From contig CAVPPJ010000051.1 in the NCBI GenBank assembly GCA_963707065.1, forward strand, positions 62,001 to 126,000: 64,000 nucleotides of DNA, in the 5' to 3' direction. Position numbers and translations under genes: made by a program. This document shows positions 33,764 to 41,347 of the stretch, in pieces (the first letter of the stretch is position 1; the number at the start of each line of letters is the position of its first letter). The notes under the pieces are model-generated. The model searched no databases. It was not told the DNA's origin and was given only the letters and a program-made list of their open reading frames with translations. The DNA is from Palsa-506 sp963707065. Lineage in GTDB: Bacteria > Actinomycetota > Actinomycetes > Streptosporangiales > Streptosporangiaceae.

Positions 33764-34338
33764 CAGGACTCCCCGATGAGCAGCTCAAGCTCGCGCTCCA
33801 GGCCGCTGGTGCCGGTGTCGATCACGGTGAGCGGCAGGCCGAACATCGCGCCGATCGCCGCTGCTTCCGCATCCAGCGAAGCGTCACGGGACTGGGCCAG
33901 CCAGACCAGCCGCCGGTAGTGGCCGAAATAGTCCGGCCACAGTTCCGGATACTCCGCCAGCCCGAGCTCGGCGAGCACGGACCGCCGGAAGCTGCGCACC
34001 AGGAAGTCAGTCAGCAGGTACGTACCGGGCTCCGCCTCGAACATCGCCTGCAGCCGGCCCGCGCCCGCCAGCACGTCATAGCAGTGCAGCCCCGGCAGGC
34101 GGCGGATGCCGAGCCGCTCGCATAGCGAGTCCAGCGCCCCGTAGCTGCCGCAGTCGGCATAGCCGAGTGCCACCCGCATGCCCCGTTCCTGCAGGTCCCG
34201 GGCCAGCCGCTCGGCGGCCGGAGCGATCCGGTCCGGGTGATTGTGCAGTAGCGACGGGAGGCAGTGCAGCTCTATCGCCCAGCCGCGACGGGCGGCGATC
34301 TCGCGGATATGCCCGCCCAGCGCACCGCAGGCGATCAC
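33763..34338 (-). CDS. DUF1638 protein
   Basis: This 191-residue protein belongs to the DUF1638 family. Conserved traits are 'IACGALGGHIREIAARRG', 'LPSLLHNHPDRIAP', 'VALGYADCGSYGALDS', 'HCYDVLAGAGR' and 'TYLLTDFLVRSFRR'. Several Cys and His residues (CGAL, ADCG, HCYD) suggest a metal or corrinoid-related role, but function is unknown. To my knowledge the family is often near corrinoid methyltransferase genes, which fits here. An ATG at 34413 exists in frame, but GTG 34338, with TGAGG 5 nt before it, begins at the conserved core and follows the activase stop by 7 nt; it is preferred. Confidence 0.75.
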   Translation of the reverse strand: MIACGALGGHIREIAARRGWAIELHCLPSLLHNHPDRIAPAAERLARDLQERGMRVALGYADCGSYGALDSLCERLGIRRLPGLHCYDVLAGAGRLQAMFEAEPGTYLLTDFLVRSFRRSVLAELGLAEYPELWPDYFGHYRRLVWLAQSRDASLDAEAAAIGAMFGLPLTVIDTGTSGLERELELLIGES

Positions 34339-34345
34339 CGCGACC

Positions 34346-36229
34346 TCAGGCCGGGAACTGCAGCTGCTCGACGAACCGGTCGTTGAAGTCAGCGCGGTCG
34401 GAGAGCTCGACATACCTCACCTCCTCAAGCAGCGCCAGCGCGCCGGCCCGCTCCCGCATGCTGAGCAGCGCCATCTTCGCCCCCTCGCCTGCCACATTCC
34501 CGGCGCTCACCACCCGCAGCACCGGCAGCCGCGGCACCAGGCCGAGCCGGATCGCGTTGCCAGGCGACAGGTAACTGCCGAATGACCCGGCGAGCAGCAC
34601 CTGCTGGATGTCCCGCTGCTGCAGGCCGGCCTCCTCCAGCAGGATGTTCCACCCGGTGGCGATCGCAGCCTTGGCGAACTGCAGCTCGCGCACATCCCGC
34701 TGCGACAGGTAGATCGACTGCGAGACGTCGCCAGGCTCGCCGAGCCAGTGCAGCACGAACACCCGTTCCTTGCCCAGCTGCGTCAGCCGGGCAGCAAGCC
34801 CCGGCGCGACACCCAGCGCGTCCTGCTCGGGGATCAGCCGCCCGGAGGAGTCCAGCAGCCCGAGCCGCACCAGCTCGGCAACCGCGTCCACCAGCCCGGA
34901 CCCGCACAGCCCGGCGGGCGGCGCATCCCCGATGACCTTCAGCTCCAGGCCGTCCGGGGTCATCGATACGACCTCGATCGCCCCGTCGGCGGCGCGCATG
35001 CCGCACCGGATCGCCGCGCCCTCGAAGGCCGGGCCGGCCGGGGCGGCGGTGCCGAGCAGCCAGTCCCGGTTGCCGAGCACGATCTCGCAGTTAGTGCCGA
35101 TGTCCACGAATAGCCTGATCCGCGAGTCCCGGTCCATCCCGGAAGCCAGCAGCCCGGCCGTGATGTCGCCGCCCACGTAGGCGCCGAACGACGGGAACAC
35201 GACGGCCCGGGCCCGCGGATGCACCGCAACGCCGACATCGGCCGCCAGCACCTCCGGCCACAGCCGGGTGGACATGATGAACGGGGCCACGCCGAGCGGC
35301 TCCGGGTCGATGCCCAGCGCCAGGTGAGTCATCGTGGCGTTGCCCGCCATCGCCACCTCAAGCACATCGACGGGATCGACCCCGGCCTGCTTGCACACCT
35401 CGCCGGCCAGCTCATTCAGTGACTCGTGCGCGAGCCCGGTGAGCCGCCCGAGGGCGTCCGGGTCCATCATCACCGCGCTGATCCGGGTAATCACGTCCGC
35501 GCCGAACGGCTGCTGCTTGCTGAGCATCGACGCCACGGCCAGCGGCGTCCCGGTGGACAAGTCCAGCAGCGTGGCGACCACCGTGGTGGTGCCGAGGTCG
35601 AACGCGATCCCGTACACCCGGTCGGTGGTGTCGCCTTCCTGCACGTCGATCAGCACGTCGTCCACGATCACCGCGGTGACCTTGTAGTCGGCCGCGCGCA
35701 GCACCCGCCCGATCACCCGCAGCGCGTGCAGGTCCGCCCGCAGCTCCAGGTCATCCACGGCGGCAAGAACCCGCTCCAGGTCAGTCGCCTGATCGGCCAG
35801 CGACGGCTCGTCCAGTTCCAGGTAGCGTTTCTGCGCGGCGGGCCGCAGGATGACCTGCCGGCCGACTCCGACGGTGGCCGCCTTCGGCCGGGTGACCAGC
35901 GGCGGCACGTGCACCCGCGCATCGGCTGTGGTGATCACCCGGCAGGCCAGCCGCCAGCCAGCGCGCAGCTCGTCGGGCGGAAACGCGCGCGCATCCAGCG
36001 GCGTCACCGCGGCCGCGCCCTCGATGATCTGGACCTTGCATTTCTTGCAGGTGCCGTGACCTCCGCAGGTCGAGTCGATGGCGATGCCGTTCCAGCTCGC
36101 CGCGTCGAAGAGCGTGACGCCGGGCGGCACCCGCACCCTGGTCCCGGCCGGCTCGAAAAACAGGTCAACGCGGGCCGGCCCGGCCGTCAGCGGGTCACCG
36201 GCTACCGGCGCATCGCTGGCCAGCGTCAC
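34346..36229 (-). CDS. Reductive activator of corrinoid enzymes (2Fe-2S and ASKHA domains)
   Basis: This 627-residue protein has an N-terminal 2Fe-2S ferredoxin-like domain with Cys55, Cys61, Cys64 and Cys96 ('DSTCGGHGTCKKCKVQ', 'RLACRV'), a linker, and a C-terminal ASKHA ATPase part ('GIAFDLGTTTVVATLLDL', 'LFVDIGTNCEIVLG', 'LLAGSFGSYLSPGNA'). This is the layout of RamA/RACE proteins, which use ATP to push electrons into an inactive Co(II) corrinoid. GTG 36229 overlaps the stop of the methyltransferase gene (GTGA). Its presence shows that the corrinoid protein must be reactivated, as in anaerobic demethylases. The electron donor for the 2Fe-2S centre is not known here. Confidence 0.93.
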   Translation of the reverse strand: MTLASDAPVAGDPLTAGPARVDLFFEPAGTRVRVPPGVTLFDAASWNGIAIDSTCGGHGTCKKCKVQIIEGAAAVTPLDARAFPPDELRAGWRLACRVITTADARVHVPPLVTRPKAATVGVGRQVILRPAAQKRYLELDEPSLADQATDLERVLAAVDDLELRADLHALRVIGRVLRAADYKVTAVIVDDVLIDVQEGDTTDRVYGIAFDLGTTTVVATLLDLSTGTPLAVASMLSKQQPFGADVITRISAVMMDPDALGRLTGLAHESLNELAGEVCKQAGVDPVDVLEVAMAGNATMTHLALGIDPEPLGVAPFIMSTRLWPEVLAADVGVAVHPRARAVVFPSFGAYVGGDITAGLLASGMDRDSRIRLFVDIGTNCEIVLGNRDWLLGTAAPAGPAFEGAAIRCGMRAADGAIEVVSMTPDGLELKVIGDAPPAGLCGSGLVDAVAELVRLGLLDSSGRLIPEQDALGVAPGLAARLTQLGKERVFVLHWLGEPGDVSQSIYLSQRDVRELQFAKAAIATGWNILLEEAGLQQRDIQQVLLAGSFGSYLSPGNAIRLGLVPRLPVLRVVSAGNVAGEGAKMALLSMRERAGALALLEEVRYVELSDRADFNDRFVEQLQFPA

Positions 36230-37098
36230 GTGGCCGCCGCAGCGGCCGCTGCCTGCTGCGCGCGGTGCGCCGCGATCCACGCCGCGCCCCAGGGGTCCCG
36301 GTTGAGCAGCAGGTCAGCGGCCTTGACCGAGCGGACAAGCTCCGGCGAGCGGGCATCGACGATCGCGCTGGTCAGCCCGGCCTTGATCGCCATCGGCAGG
36401 AACGCGGCGACGATCGCGGCACGCTCGGGCATGCCGAACGACACGTTGGAAGCGCCGAGCGTCATGTTCACGCCGAACTCCTCATGCAGCAGCGCGATCG
36501 TCTCCAGCGTGGTCAGCACCAGCGAGGTGTCCGCGCCGACCGGCATGGCCAGCGGGTCGATCACGATGTCCTCAATGCCGATGCCGTACTTGCCGGTCGC
36601 CACGTCGATGATCTTGCGGGCGAGCTCCACCCGGCGCTCGGGCTCCGCCGGGATCTCCTCCTCGTCGTTCGGCAGCGCGATGACCGCGGCGCCGTGCCGC
36701 TTGACCAGCGGGAGGATGGCATCCAGCCGCTCATCCTCGGCGGTGACCGAGTTGACCAGCGCCTTGCCCTGATAGGTGGCCAGGCCGGCCTCCAGGACCT
36801 CGATGATGGAGGAATCCAGGCACAGCGGCAGGTCGCACGCACCCTGGATCAGCCTGACCGCCTTGACCATCAGCTCGGTCTCGTCCGCCAGCGGCGCGCC
36901 CATGTTGACGTCCAGCACCATCGCGCCGCCGGCCACCTGCTGCGCCACGTCGATCTCGATCCTGGACAGGTCGCCGCGGCGGAGCTGCTCCTGGAAAAGC
37001 TTGCGGCCAGTCGGATTAATCCGCTCACCAATGATGCAGAACGGGCTATCGGCGCCAATGGTCAGCTCGGCGGTACGCGACCGGAGCACGGTGTCCAT
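36226..37098 (-). CDS. Methyl-THF:corrinoid methyltransferase (MtrH/AcsE/MtgA type)
   Basis: This 290-residue TIM barrel belongs to the pterin-binding family. 'FCIIGERINPTGRKLFQE' (about residues 20-37) is the hallmark start, followed by 'GAMVLDVNMGAPLADET', 'LPLCLDSSIIEVLEAGL', 'GKALVNSVTAEDERL' and 'LGASNVSFGMPERA'. In this set it most probably moves the methyl group from the corrinoid protein to THF, as MtgA does. It starts 8 bp after the corrinoid gene and overlaps the activase gene. The reaction is reversible, so the direction comes from context. Confidence 0.93.
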   Translation of the reverse strand: MDTVLRSRTAELTIGADSPFCIIGERINPTGRKLFQEQLRRGDLSRIEIDVAQQVAGGAMVLDVNMGAPLADETELMVKAVRLIQGACDLPLCLDSSIIEVLEAGLATYQGKALVNSVTAEDERLDAILPLVKRHGAAVIALPNDEEEIPAEPERRVELARKIIDVATGKYGIGIEDIVIDPLAMPVGADTSLVLTTLETIALLHEEFGVNMTLGASNVSFGMPERAAIVAAFLPMAIKAGLTSAIVDARSPELVRSVKAADLLLNRDPWGAAWIAAHRAQQAAAAAAAT

Positions 37099-37106
37099 TC
37101 CGGCGC

Positions 37107-37772
37107 CTACGCCCGTGCCAGCGCACGGCGCTGCGACAGCAGCTCCTTGGCCCGCACCACGGCCGCCGACGCGTCGGACGCGTAGCCGTCGGCGCCGACC
37201 ACGTCGGCGTACTCCTGCGTCACCGGCGCGCCGCCGACCATGATGATCACCTGGTCCCGCATGCCCGCCTTCTGCAGCGCGTTGATGTTCGCCTTGAACA
37301 TCGGCATTGTCGTGGTGAGGAACGCGGAGAACCCGACGATGTCCGGCTTGTGCTCCTTGATCGCGTCGATGAACTTCTCCGGCGAGACCTGCACGCCCAG
37401 GTCGATGACCTCGAAGCCGGCGCCCTCGAACATGATGTTGACCAGGTTCTTGCCGATGTCATGCACGTCGCCCTTGACGGTGCCCATCACGATCTTGCCG
37501 ATCGACTCGGCGCCGGTCTCGGCCAGCAGCGGCCGCAGCACCTCCAGGGCGCCCGCCATCGCCCGGCCGGCGATCAGCATCTCCGGGACGAAGAAGTCAC
37601 CGCGCTCGAACCGCGCGCCGACCTCTTCGAGTGACGGGATCAGCGCGTCGTACAGCAGCATCTCCGGGCCGAGGCCCATCTCGATGCCCAGGTTGGTGAG
37701 GGTGAGTACCTCGGGCGCGTTGCCGACGAGGGTGAAATCGTAGAGCTGCTTCAGGAGCTCGTCTTGGGTCAC
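37107..37772 (-). CDS. Corrinoid (B12-binding) methyl carrier protein
   Basis: This 221-residue protein has an N-terminal helical cap (residues 3-88, 'LYDALIPSLEEVGARFERGDFFVPEML') and a Rossmann-like B12 domain. The base-off motif is 'GDVHDIGKN' with His104; 'SAFLTTTMP' and 'VGGAPVTQEYADVVGADGYASDA' complete the site. It is the methyl shuttle between MttB-like and the THF methyltransferase. GTG 37772 overlaps the stop of the IclR gene (GTGA); the long frame upstream is a shadow of that gene's repeat tail. Being coupled directly to the regulator is uncommon and would tie carrier and regulator levels. Confidence 0.95.
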   Translation of the reverse strand: MTQDELLKQLYDFTLVGNAPEVLTLTNLGIEMGLGPEMLLYDALIPSLEEVGARFERGDFFVPEMLIAGRAMAGALEVLRPLLAETGAESIGKIVMGTVKGDVHDIGKNLVNIMFEGAGFEVIDLGVQVSPEKFIDAIKEHKPDIVGFSAFLTTTMPMFKANINALQKAGMRDQVIIMVGGAPVTQEYADVVGADGYASDASAAVVRAKELLSQRRALARA

Positions 37773-38653
37773 GCGGCACCTTCTCTCTCCGGCGGGTGTC
37801 CGGCTGCCTTCCCGTTCCCGGCTGCCTTCCCGTTCCTGGTGACCTTCCCGTTCCTGGCGGCGTGGTGCCCGAGAACGGCGGACAGGGCGCTGGCCTGCGC
37901 CACGCAGGCCGCGGCGACGTCGTGCATGCGCGCCCGGGTCAGCCGGCTGGCCGGGCCGGACACCGACATCGCCGCCACGCACGCGGATCCGGCCGAGTAC
38001 ACGGGCGCGGCCACGGCGATCAGGCCCGGTTCGAGCTCTTCCTCGGTGACGGCGTAGCCACGGCGCCGTACCTCGGCGAGGTCGGCCGCCACGGCGGCAC
38101 GGCTGGTGATCGTCCTGGCCGTGCGGTGCTGCAGCCGCCCTGACGGCAGCTGCGCGGCACCGTAGGCGAGCAGCACCTTGCCGAGCGCGGCGCAGTGCAG
38201 CGGCACCGAGAGCCCGACCCAGTTGGTCCCGCCGATCAGGTACGTGCTCTCCACCTGGGCGATCTGCTCGACCATGCCGTTGCTGGCCACGCCGAGGTTG
38301 ATGGTCTCGCCGGTCACGTCGCCGAGCCGGTCAAGGAACGGCCGGGCCATGGCGACCAGGCCCGCCTCGGCGCCGCCGCGCCAGGCGTACCGGACGAACA
38401 TCTCGCCGGGCTGGAACCCGCCGTGGCCGTCCCGCCGGACCAGGCCGCCCCGCTCCAGCGCCATCAGCAGCCGCGAGGTGGTGCTCTTGGCCAGCCCGGT
38501 GGCCGCGGTCAGCTCGGTGAACGTGACCGGGTCGGGGCAGTGCACGACCTCCTTGAGCAGCTGCGCTGCCCGGTCGACCGCCTGCGTCCCGGTAGGGCTG
38601 GTCACTGCCGCCTCGTTCCCCCGGAGTCCCCGCAGCGTCCTGCGGAGTTCCAT
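37769..38653 (-). CDS. IclR-family regulator heading the corrinoid operon
   Basis: This 294-residue IclR protein has its winged helix at residues 25-90 ('DRAAQLLKEVVHCPDPVTFTEL' and 'GLAKSTTSRLLMALERGGLV') and an effector-binding domain at 95-265 ('GETINLGVASNGMVEQIAQV', 'CAALGKVLLAYGAAQLP'). The C-terminal 30 residues are unusual: a hexapeptide repeat with RNGK/GNGK from an 18-bp tandem repeat. It is first in a six-gene minus-strand operon and is divergent from the mttB-like gene, so it is placed to control both arms from one 124-bp region. Its ligand is likely the methylated amine or a product; that is inferred. Confidence 0.92.
   Translation of the reverse strand: MELRRTLRGLRGNEAAVTSPTGTQAVDRAAQLLKEVVHCPDPVTFTELTAATGLAKSTTSRLLMALERGGLVRRDGHGGFQPGEMFVRYAWRGGAEAGLVAMARPFLDRLGDVTGETINLGVASNGMVEQIAQVESTYLIGGTNWVGLSVPLHCAALGKVLLAYGAAQLPSGRLQHRTARTITSRAAVAADLAEVRRRGYAVTEEELEPGLIAVAAPVYSAGSACVAAMSVSGPASRLTRARMHDVAAACVAQASALSAVLGHHAARNGKVTRNGKAAGNGKAAGHPPEREGAA
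37801..37854 (-). repeat. 18-bp tandem repeat in the IclR tail
   Basis: The unit cggctgccttcccgttcc occurs at 37801-37818 and 37819-37836, with a variant at 37837-37854. It codes for three hexapeptides near the C-terminus and lies 29 bp from the start of the corrinoid gene. Confidence 0.9.
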
Positions 38654-38659
38654 CTTACG

Positions 38660-38670
38660 GAACCTTGTTC
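38660..38670. promoter_or_regulatory. Candidate IclR operator in the divergon
   Basis: GAAC-CTT-GTTC (38660-38670) is a perfect inverted repeat just upstream of the IclR start and downstream of its predicted transcription start. A bound regulator here could block its own operon. Effects on the divergent gene would need a second site. Confidence 0.45.
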
Positions 38671-38679
38671 TACTATGTG

Positions 38680-38708
38680 ATCCTAGATTCGGGCCTTCCG
38701 GCGGTCAA
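38680..38708 (-). promoter_or_regulatory. Promoter of the corrinoid operon
   Basis: On the minus strand TTGACC (38703-38708) and TAGGAT (38680-38685) are exactly 17 bp apart, a good sigma-70-type match. It would start transcription about 20 bp before the IclR ATG. Confidence 0.6.
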
Positions 38709-38709
38709 G

Positions 38710-38758
38710 CGAGCACCTTTCGCTGAGCGAGCACCGTTGGCTGAGCTGGCACCGTTCC
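38710..38758 (+). repeat. Imperfect 20-bp direct repeats before mttB-like gene
   Basis: GAGCACCTTTCGCTGAGC is followed by GAGCACCGTTGGCTGAGC and then a shorter GGCACCGTTCCGCA. The copies lie between the divergent promoters and the mttB-like start, so they may be binding sites for an activator, or leader structure. Confidence 0.5.
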
Positions 38759-38777
38759 GCACGGAACTGAGGTGGCG

Positions 38778-40217
38778 ATGTTCCTCAACCGGATGCCCAG
38801 GTACGAGATCCTGTCTCCCGACGCCATCGGCGTCCTGGACCGGGGCTGGCGGCGGATCGTGTCCGAGATCGGCATCCAGTTCGCCAAGCCCGAGGCGGTC
38901 GAGCTGTTCCGCAAGGCCGGCCAGCAGGTCGACGGCGACGTCGTCAAGCTGGATCCGGAGTTCGTTCTTGAGCAGGTGGCGAAGGCCCCGCGCGAGTTCG
39001 ACGTCCAGGCCAGGAACCCGGCGAACAACGTGCACATCGGCGGCGACCAGATGGTCTTCGGCGGCGTCTACGGCTGCCCGTTCGTGCGCGAGGGCGACGT
39101 CCGCAGGGAAGCGACGATGTCGGACTTCCGCCGGCTGACCATGCTCGCCCAGTCCTTCCCCGAGCTCGACTCGGCCGGGGGAGTGATCTGCGAGCCGAAC
39201 GACGCGCCGCTGGACTCCCGGCACCTTGACATGATCTACGCCCTGCAGACCCTGACCGACAAGATCTACATGGGCAACGTGGTCTCCGGCCCGAACGCCG
39301 CCGACACCATCGCCATGACCGAGATCCTGTTCGGCAGCCGGGCCGCGATCGAGCAGACACCGGCCACGATCTCACTGATCAACTGCAACTCCCCGCTCCG
39401 CTGGGACGACCGGATGCTGGACGCCCAGTTCGAGTACTGCGCAGCAAATCAGCCCGTGGTGCTGACCCCGTTTCTGCTGATGGGCGCCATGTCGCCGGTC
39501 ACGATCCCGTCCGCGCTTGTGCAGCAGCTGGCGGAGGCCCTGTCCGGGATCGCGCTGGCGCAGCTGATCAGGCCGGGCTGCCCGGTGATCTTCGGCTCGT
39601 TCCTGTCCAACATCGACATGCAGTCCGGCTCGCCGAGCTTCGGCACCCCGGAATCCGGGATCGGGCTGCTGTGCACCGGGCAGCTGGCCCGCCATTTCGG
39701 GCTGCCGTTCCGGACCGGCGGCGGGCTGAATTCCAGCCAGACCGCGGACGCGCAGGCGGCGTATGAGGCGCTGATGACGCTGCTGCCCACGTTCCTGGCG
39801 GGCACCAATTTCGTCATGCACGCGGCCGGGTGGCTGGAAGGCGGCCTGGTCAGCTGCTATGAGAAGTTCATCATCGACATCGAGCTGCTGCGGATGCTGC
39901 GGGTGGAATTCACGCCGCTGGAGATCGACGAGGCCTCGCTGGCGTTCGGCGCGCATGAGGAAGTCGGCCACGGCGGCCATTTCCTCGGCGCCGCGCACAC
40001 CATGGAGCGGTTCCGCGAGTGCTTCTACCGGCCGCTGCTGTCGTCCAGCTCGAACTACGAGCGGTGGCTGAAGCAGGGCGGCAAGGACGCCACGGCGCGG
40101 GCAGGCGAGATCAGCGCCAAGACGCTGGATGCGTACGAGCAGCCGCCGCTGGACGGCGCGATCCAGGCGGAGCTCGAGGAGTTCGTCACCCGCCGCCGCG
40201 CCGAGCTCGGCGACTAA
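38778..40217 (+). CDS. MttB-family corrinoid-dependent amine methyltransferase (non-pyrrolysine)
   Basis: This 479-residue TIM-barrel protein is of the trimethylamine methyltransferase (MttB) family. The frame is continuous at full length, so no amber codon is used, placing it with the non-pyrrolysine homologs that include the glycine betaine methyltransferase MtgB. Family blocks are 'EILSPDAIGVLDRGWRRIVSEIG', 'DIQARNP'-like 'DVQARNPANNVHIGG', 'GPNAADTIAMTEILFGS', 'FGTPESGIGLLCTGQLARH' and 'FLGAAHTMERFRECFYRPLLS', each with variable residues between. ATG 38778 has GAGG 5 nt upstream; GTG 38772 is an alternative. It faces the corrinoid operon and should methylate that carrier with a group from a quaternary or tertiary amine. 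The exact amine is unknown. Confidence 0.93.
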   Translation: MFLNRMPRYEILSPDAIGVLDRGWRRIVSEIGIQFAKPEAVELFRKAGQQVDGDVVKLDPEFVLEQVAKAPREFDVQARNPANNVHIGGDQMVFGGVYGCPFVREGDVRREATMSDFRRLTMLAQSFPELDSAGGVICEPNDAPLDSRHLDMIYALQTLTDKIYMGNVVSGPNAADTIAMTEILFGSRAAIEQTPATISLINCNSPLRWDDRMLDAQFEYCAANQPVVLTPFLLMGAMSPVTIPSALVQQLAEALSGIALAQLIRPGCPVIFGSFLSNIDMQSGSPSFGTPESGIGLLCTGQLARHFGLPFRTGGGLNSSQTADAQAAYEALMTLLPTFLAGTNFVMHAAGWLEGGLVSCYEKFIIDIELLRMLRVEFTPLEIDEASLAFGAHEEVGHGGHFLGAAHTMERFRECFYRPLLSSSSNYERWLKQGGKDATARAGEISAKTLDAYEQPPLDGAIQAELEEFVTRRRAELGD

Positions 40218-40227
40218 CTCATGCCGG

Positions 40228-40247
40228 GCAGGCACGTCGCTGCCTGC
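40228..40247 (+). terminator. Hairpin after the mttB-like gene
   Basis: GCAGGCA and TGCCTGC (40228-40247) form a perfect 7-bp stem 11 bp past the stop. There is no T-run, but the place fits a terminator. Confidence 0.4.
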
Positions 40248-40358
40248 TGGTCAGCAACCGGCGAATGAACCGGACCTGGGCGGGCACTGCTCAGAGTGAG
40301 CGAACCAGGTAACCACAGACCATGAAGGCGGGGTCTGGACGCCGTGCTGACTTCTTCG

Positions 40359-41252
40359 ATGAGATCTTGGCCGATAGCGGTCGCGGCGTTAGCGTCCTTC
40401 GCGCTGAGCGCGTGCGGCTCCGCACCTCCGATGGCGCCGGGCACGGCCTCAGTGGTGTCGGCGCCGGTGCGGATCGCGCACACCAGGCTGGGTGCCGTCG
40501 GGTACCGGGTCGTCGGGAGCGGCCGCCCGCTGGTCTTGATCATGGGCTACGCCGGGACCATGGAGGTCTGGGATCCGCGGCTGGTGCACGCCCTCGCCCG
40601 GCACAACCGGGTGGTGATGTTCGACAACGCCGGAGTTGGCCGTACCCAGCCACTGCCCGGGGAACGGACCGCGACACTCACCATCGACGCCATGGCCGGC
40701 CAGACCAGCGCGCTCATCGACGCCCTCGGCCTCGGCAGGCCGGACGTACTGGGCTGGTCGATGGGCGGCATGATCGCCCAGGCCCTGGCGGTCCTGCACC
40801 CGGCCCAGGTGCGCCGCCTGGTGCTGTGCGCCACGTTCCCGGGGACCGGCCCGGTCGCGGTGCCCTCGCAGGCGGCAATCCAGGCCGGCAGCCTTTTCCC
40901 TGCTAATCAGTCCAGCGCCTACGACGCATTCACGGCAGCGATCGCGGAATACCCAGCCGCCCCCGCGCCGTCGGCCCTCACGAAAACGGCTCAGGCGGGC
41001 GCCGTAACCAACTGGTGGGACGGCACCGACGCGGCCGGACGCAAGATCGCCAGAATCTCAGTGCCCACTCTTATCGCCGACGGCACCGCCGACCAGCTCG
41101 ACCCGGTCGCCAATGACCACACCCTCGCCCGCCTCATCCCCAGGGCGAGACTGGTGCTCTACCCCGATGCCGGGCACGGGTTCCTGTTCCAGGAAGGAAC
41201 GCGCTTCACTTCCCTCATCGAATCGTTCCTGACCGGGCACCCAAGCTCGTAG
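40359..41252 (+). CDS. Alpha/beta hydrolase lipoprotein
   Basis: This 297-residue protein starts with a lipoprotein signal: positive start, hydrophobic run 'WPIAVAALASFALSAC' with lipobox LSAC, then a Pro/Ala linker. The hydrolase domain has the oxyanion 'LVLIMGYAGTME', nucleophile Ser in 'VLGWSMGGMIAQ', Asp in 'IADGTADQLDP' and His in 'DAGHGFLF'. It should sit on the outer face of the membrane and hydrolyse an ester or related bond. ATG 40359 gives the signal its usual length; GTG 40344 is also possible. It stands just after the mttB-like gene but is probably unrelated to it, being separated by a hairpin. Confidence 0.85.
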   Translation: MRSWPIAVAALASFALSACGSAPPMAPGTASVVSAPVRIAHTRLGAVGYRVVGSGRPLVLIMGYAGTMEVWDPRLVHALARHNRVVMFDNAGVGRTQPLPGERTATLTIDAMAGQTSALIDALGLGRPDVLGWSMGGMIAQALAVLHPAQVRRLVLCATFPGTGPVAVPSQAAIQAGSLFPANQSSAYDAFTAAIAEYPAAPAPSALTKTAQAGAVTNWWDGTDAAGRKIARISVPTLIADGTADQLDPVANDHTLARLIPRARLVLYPDAGHGFLFQEGTRFTSLIESFLTGHPSS

Positions 41253-41287
41253 CGGTAGCGACCTGCCGCATGCTCCCCGCTGTGGTG

Positions 41288-41334
41288 GCTGCGGGTGGAG
41301 TTCACGCCGCTGGAGATCGACGAGGCCCGCTGGC
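41288..41334 (+). pseudogene. Relic of an mttB-like gene
   Basis: A 47-bp segment matches 39896-39943 of the mttB-like gene with one mismatch and one 1-bp deletion; in that frame it reads LRVEFTPLEIDEA. Neither neighbour uses this frame. It is evidence of a second copy or a duplicated end that has been lost, with the hydrolase gene now between. Confidence 0.65.
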
Positions 41335-41347
41335 CTGCGGACGGCCG

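Noticed and set aside
20620..38680. Shared word CTTGTT in both IclR promoter regions as a common operator
   Set aside because: Only six bases agree and the first site has no symmetry; not enough to claim a shared site.
38778..40217. Pyrrolysine use in the mttB-like gene
   Set aside because: The frame is full length with no in-frame TAG, and no pyl genes are seen.
32894..40217. Cobalamin riboswitch near the corrinoid genes
   Set aside because: No B12-box-like sequence or long leader is present; the operon starts close to its promoter.
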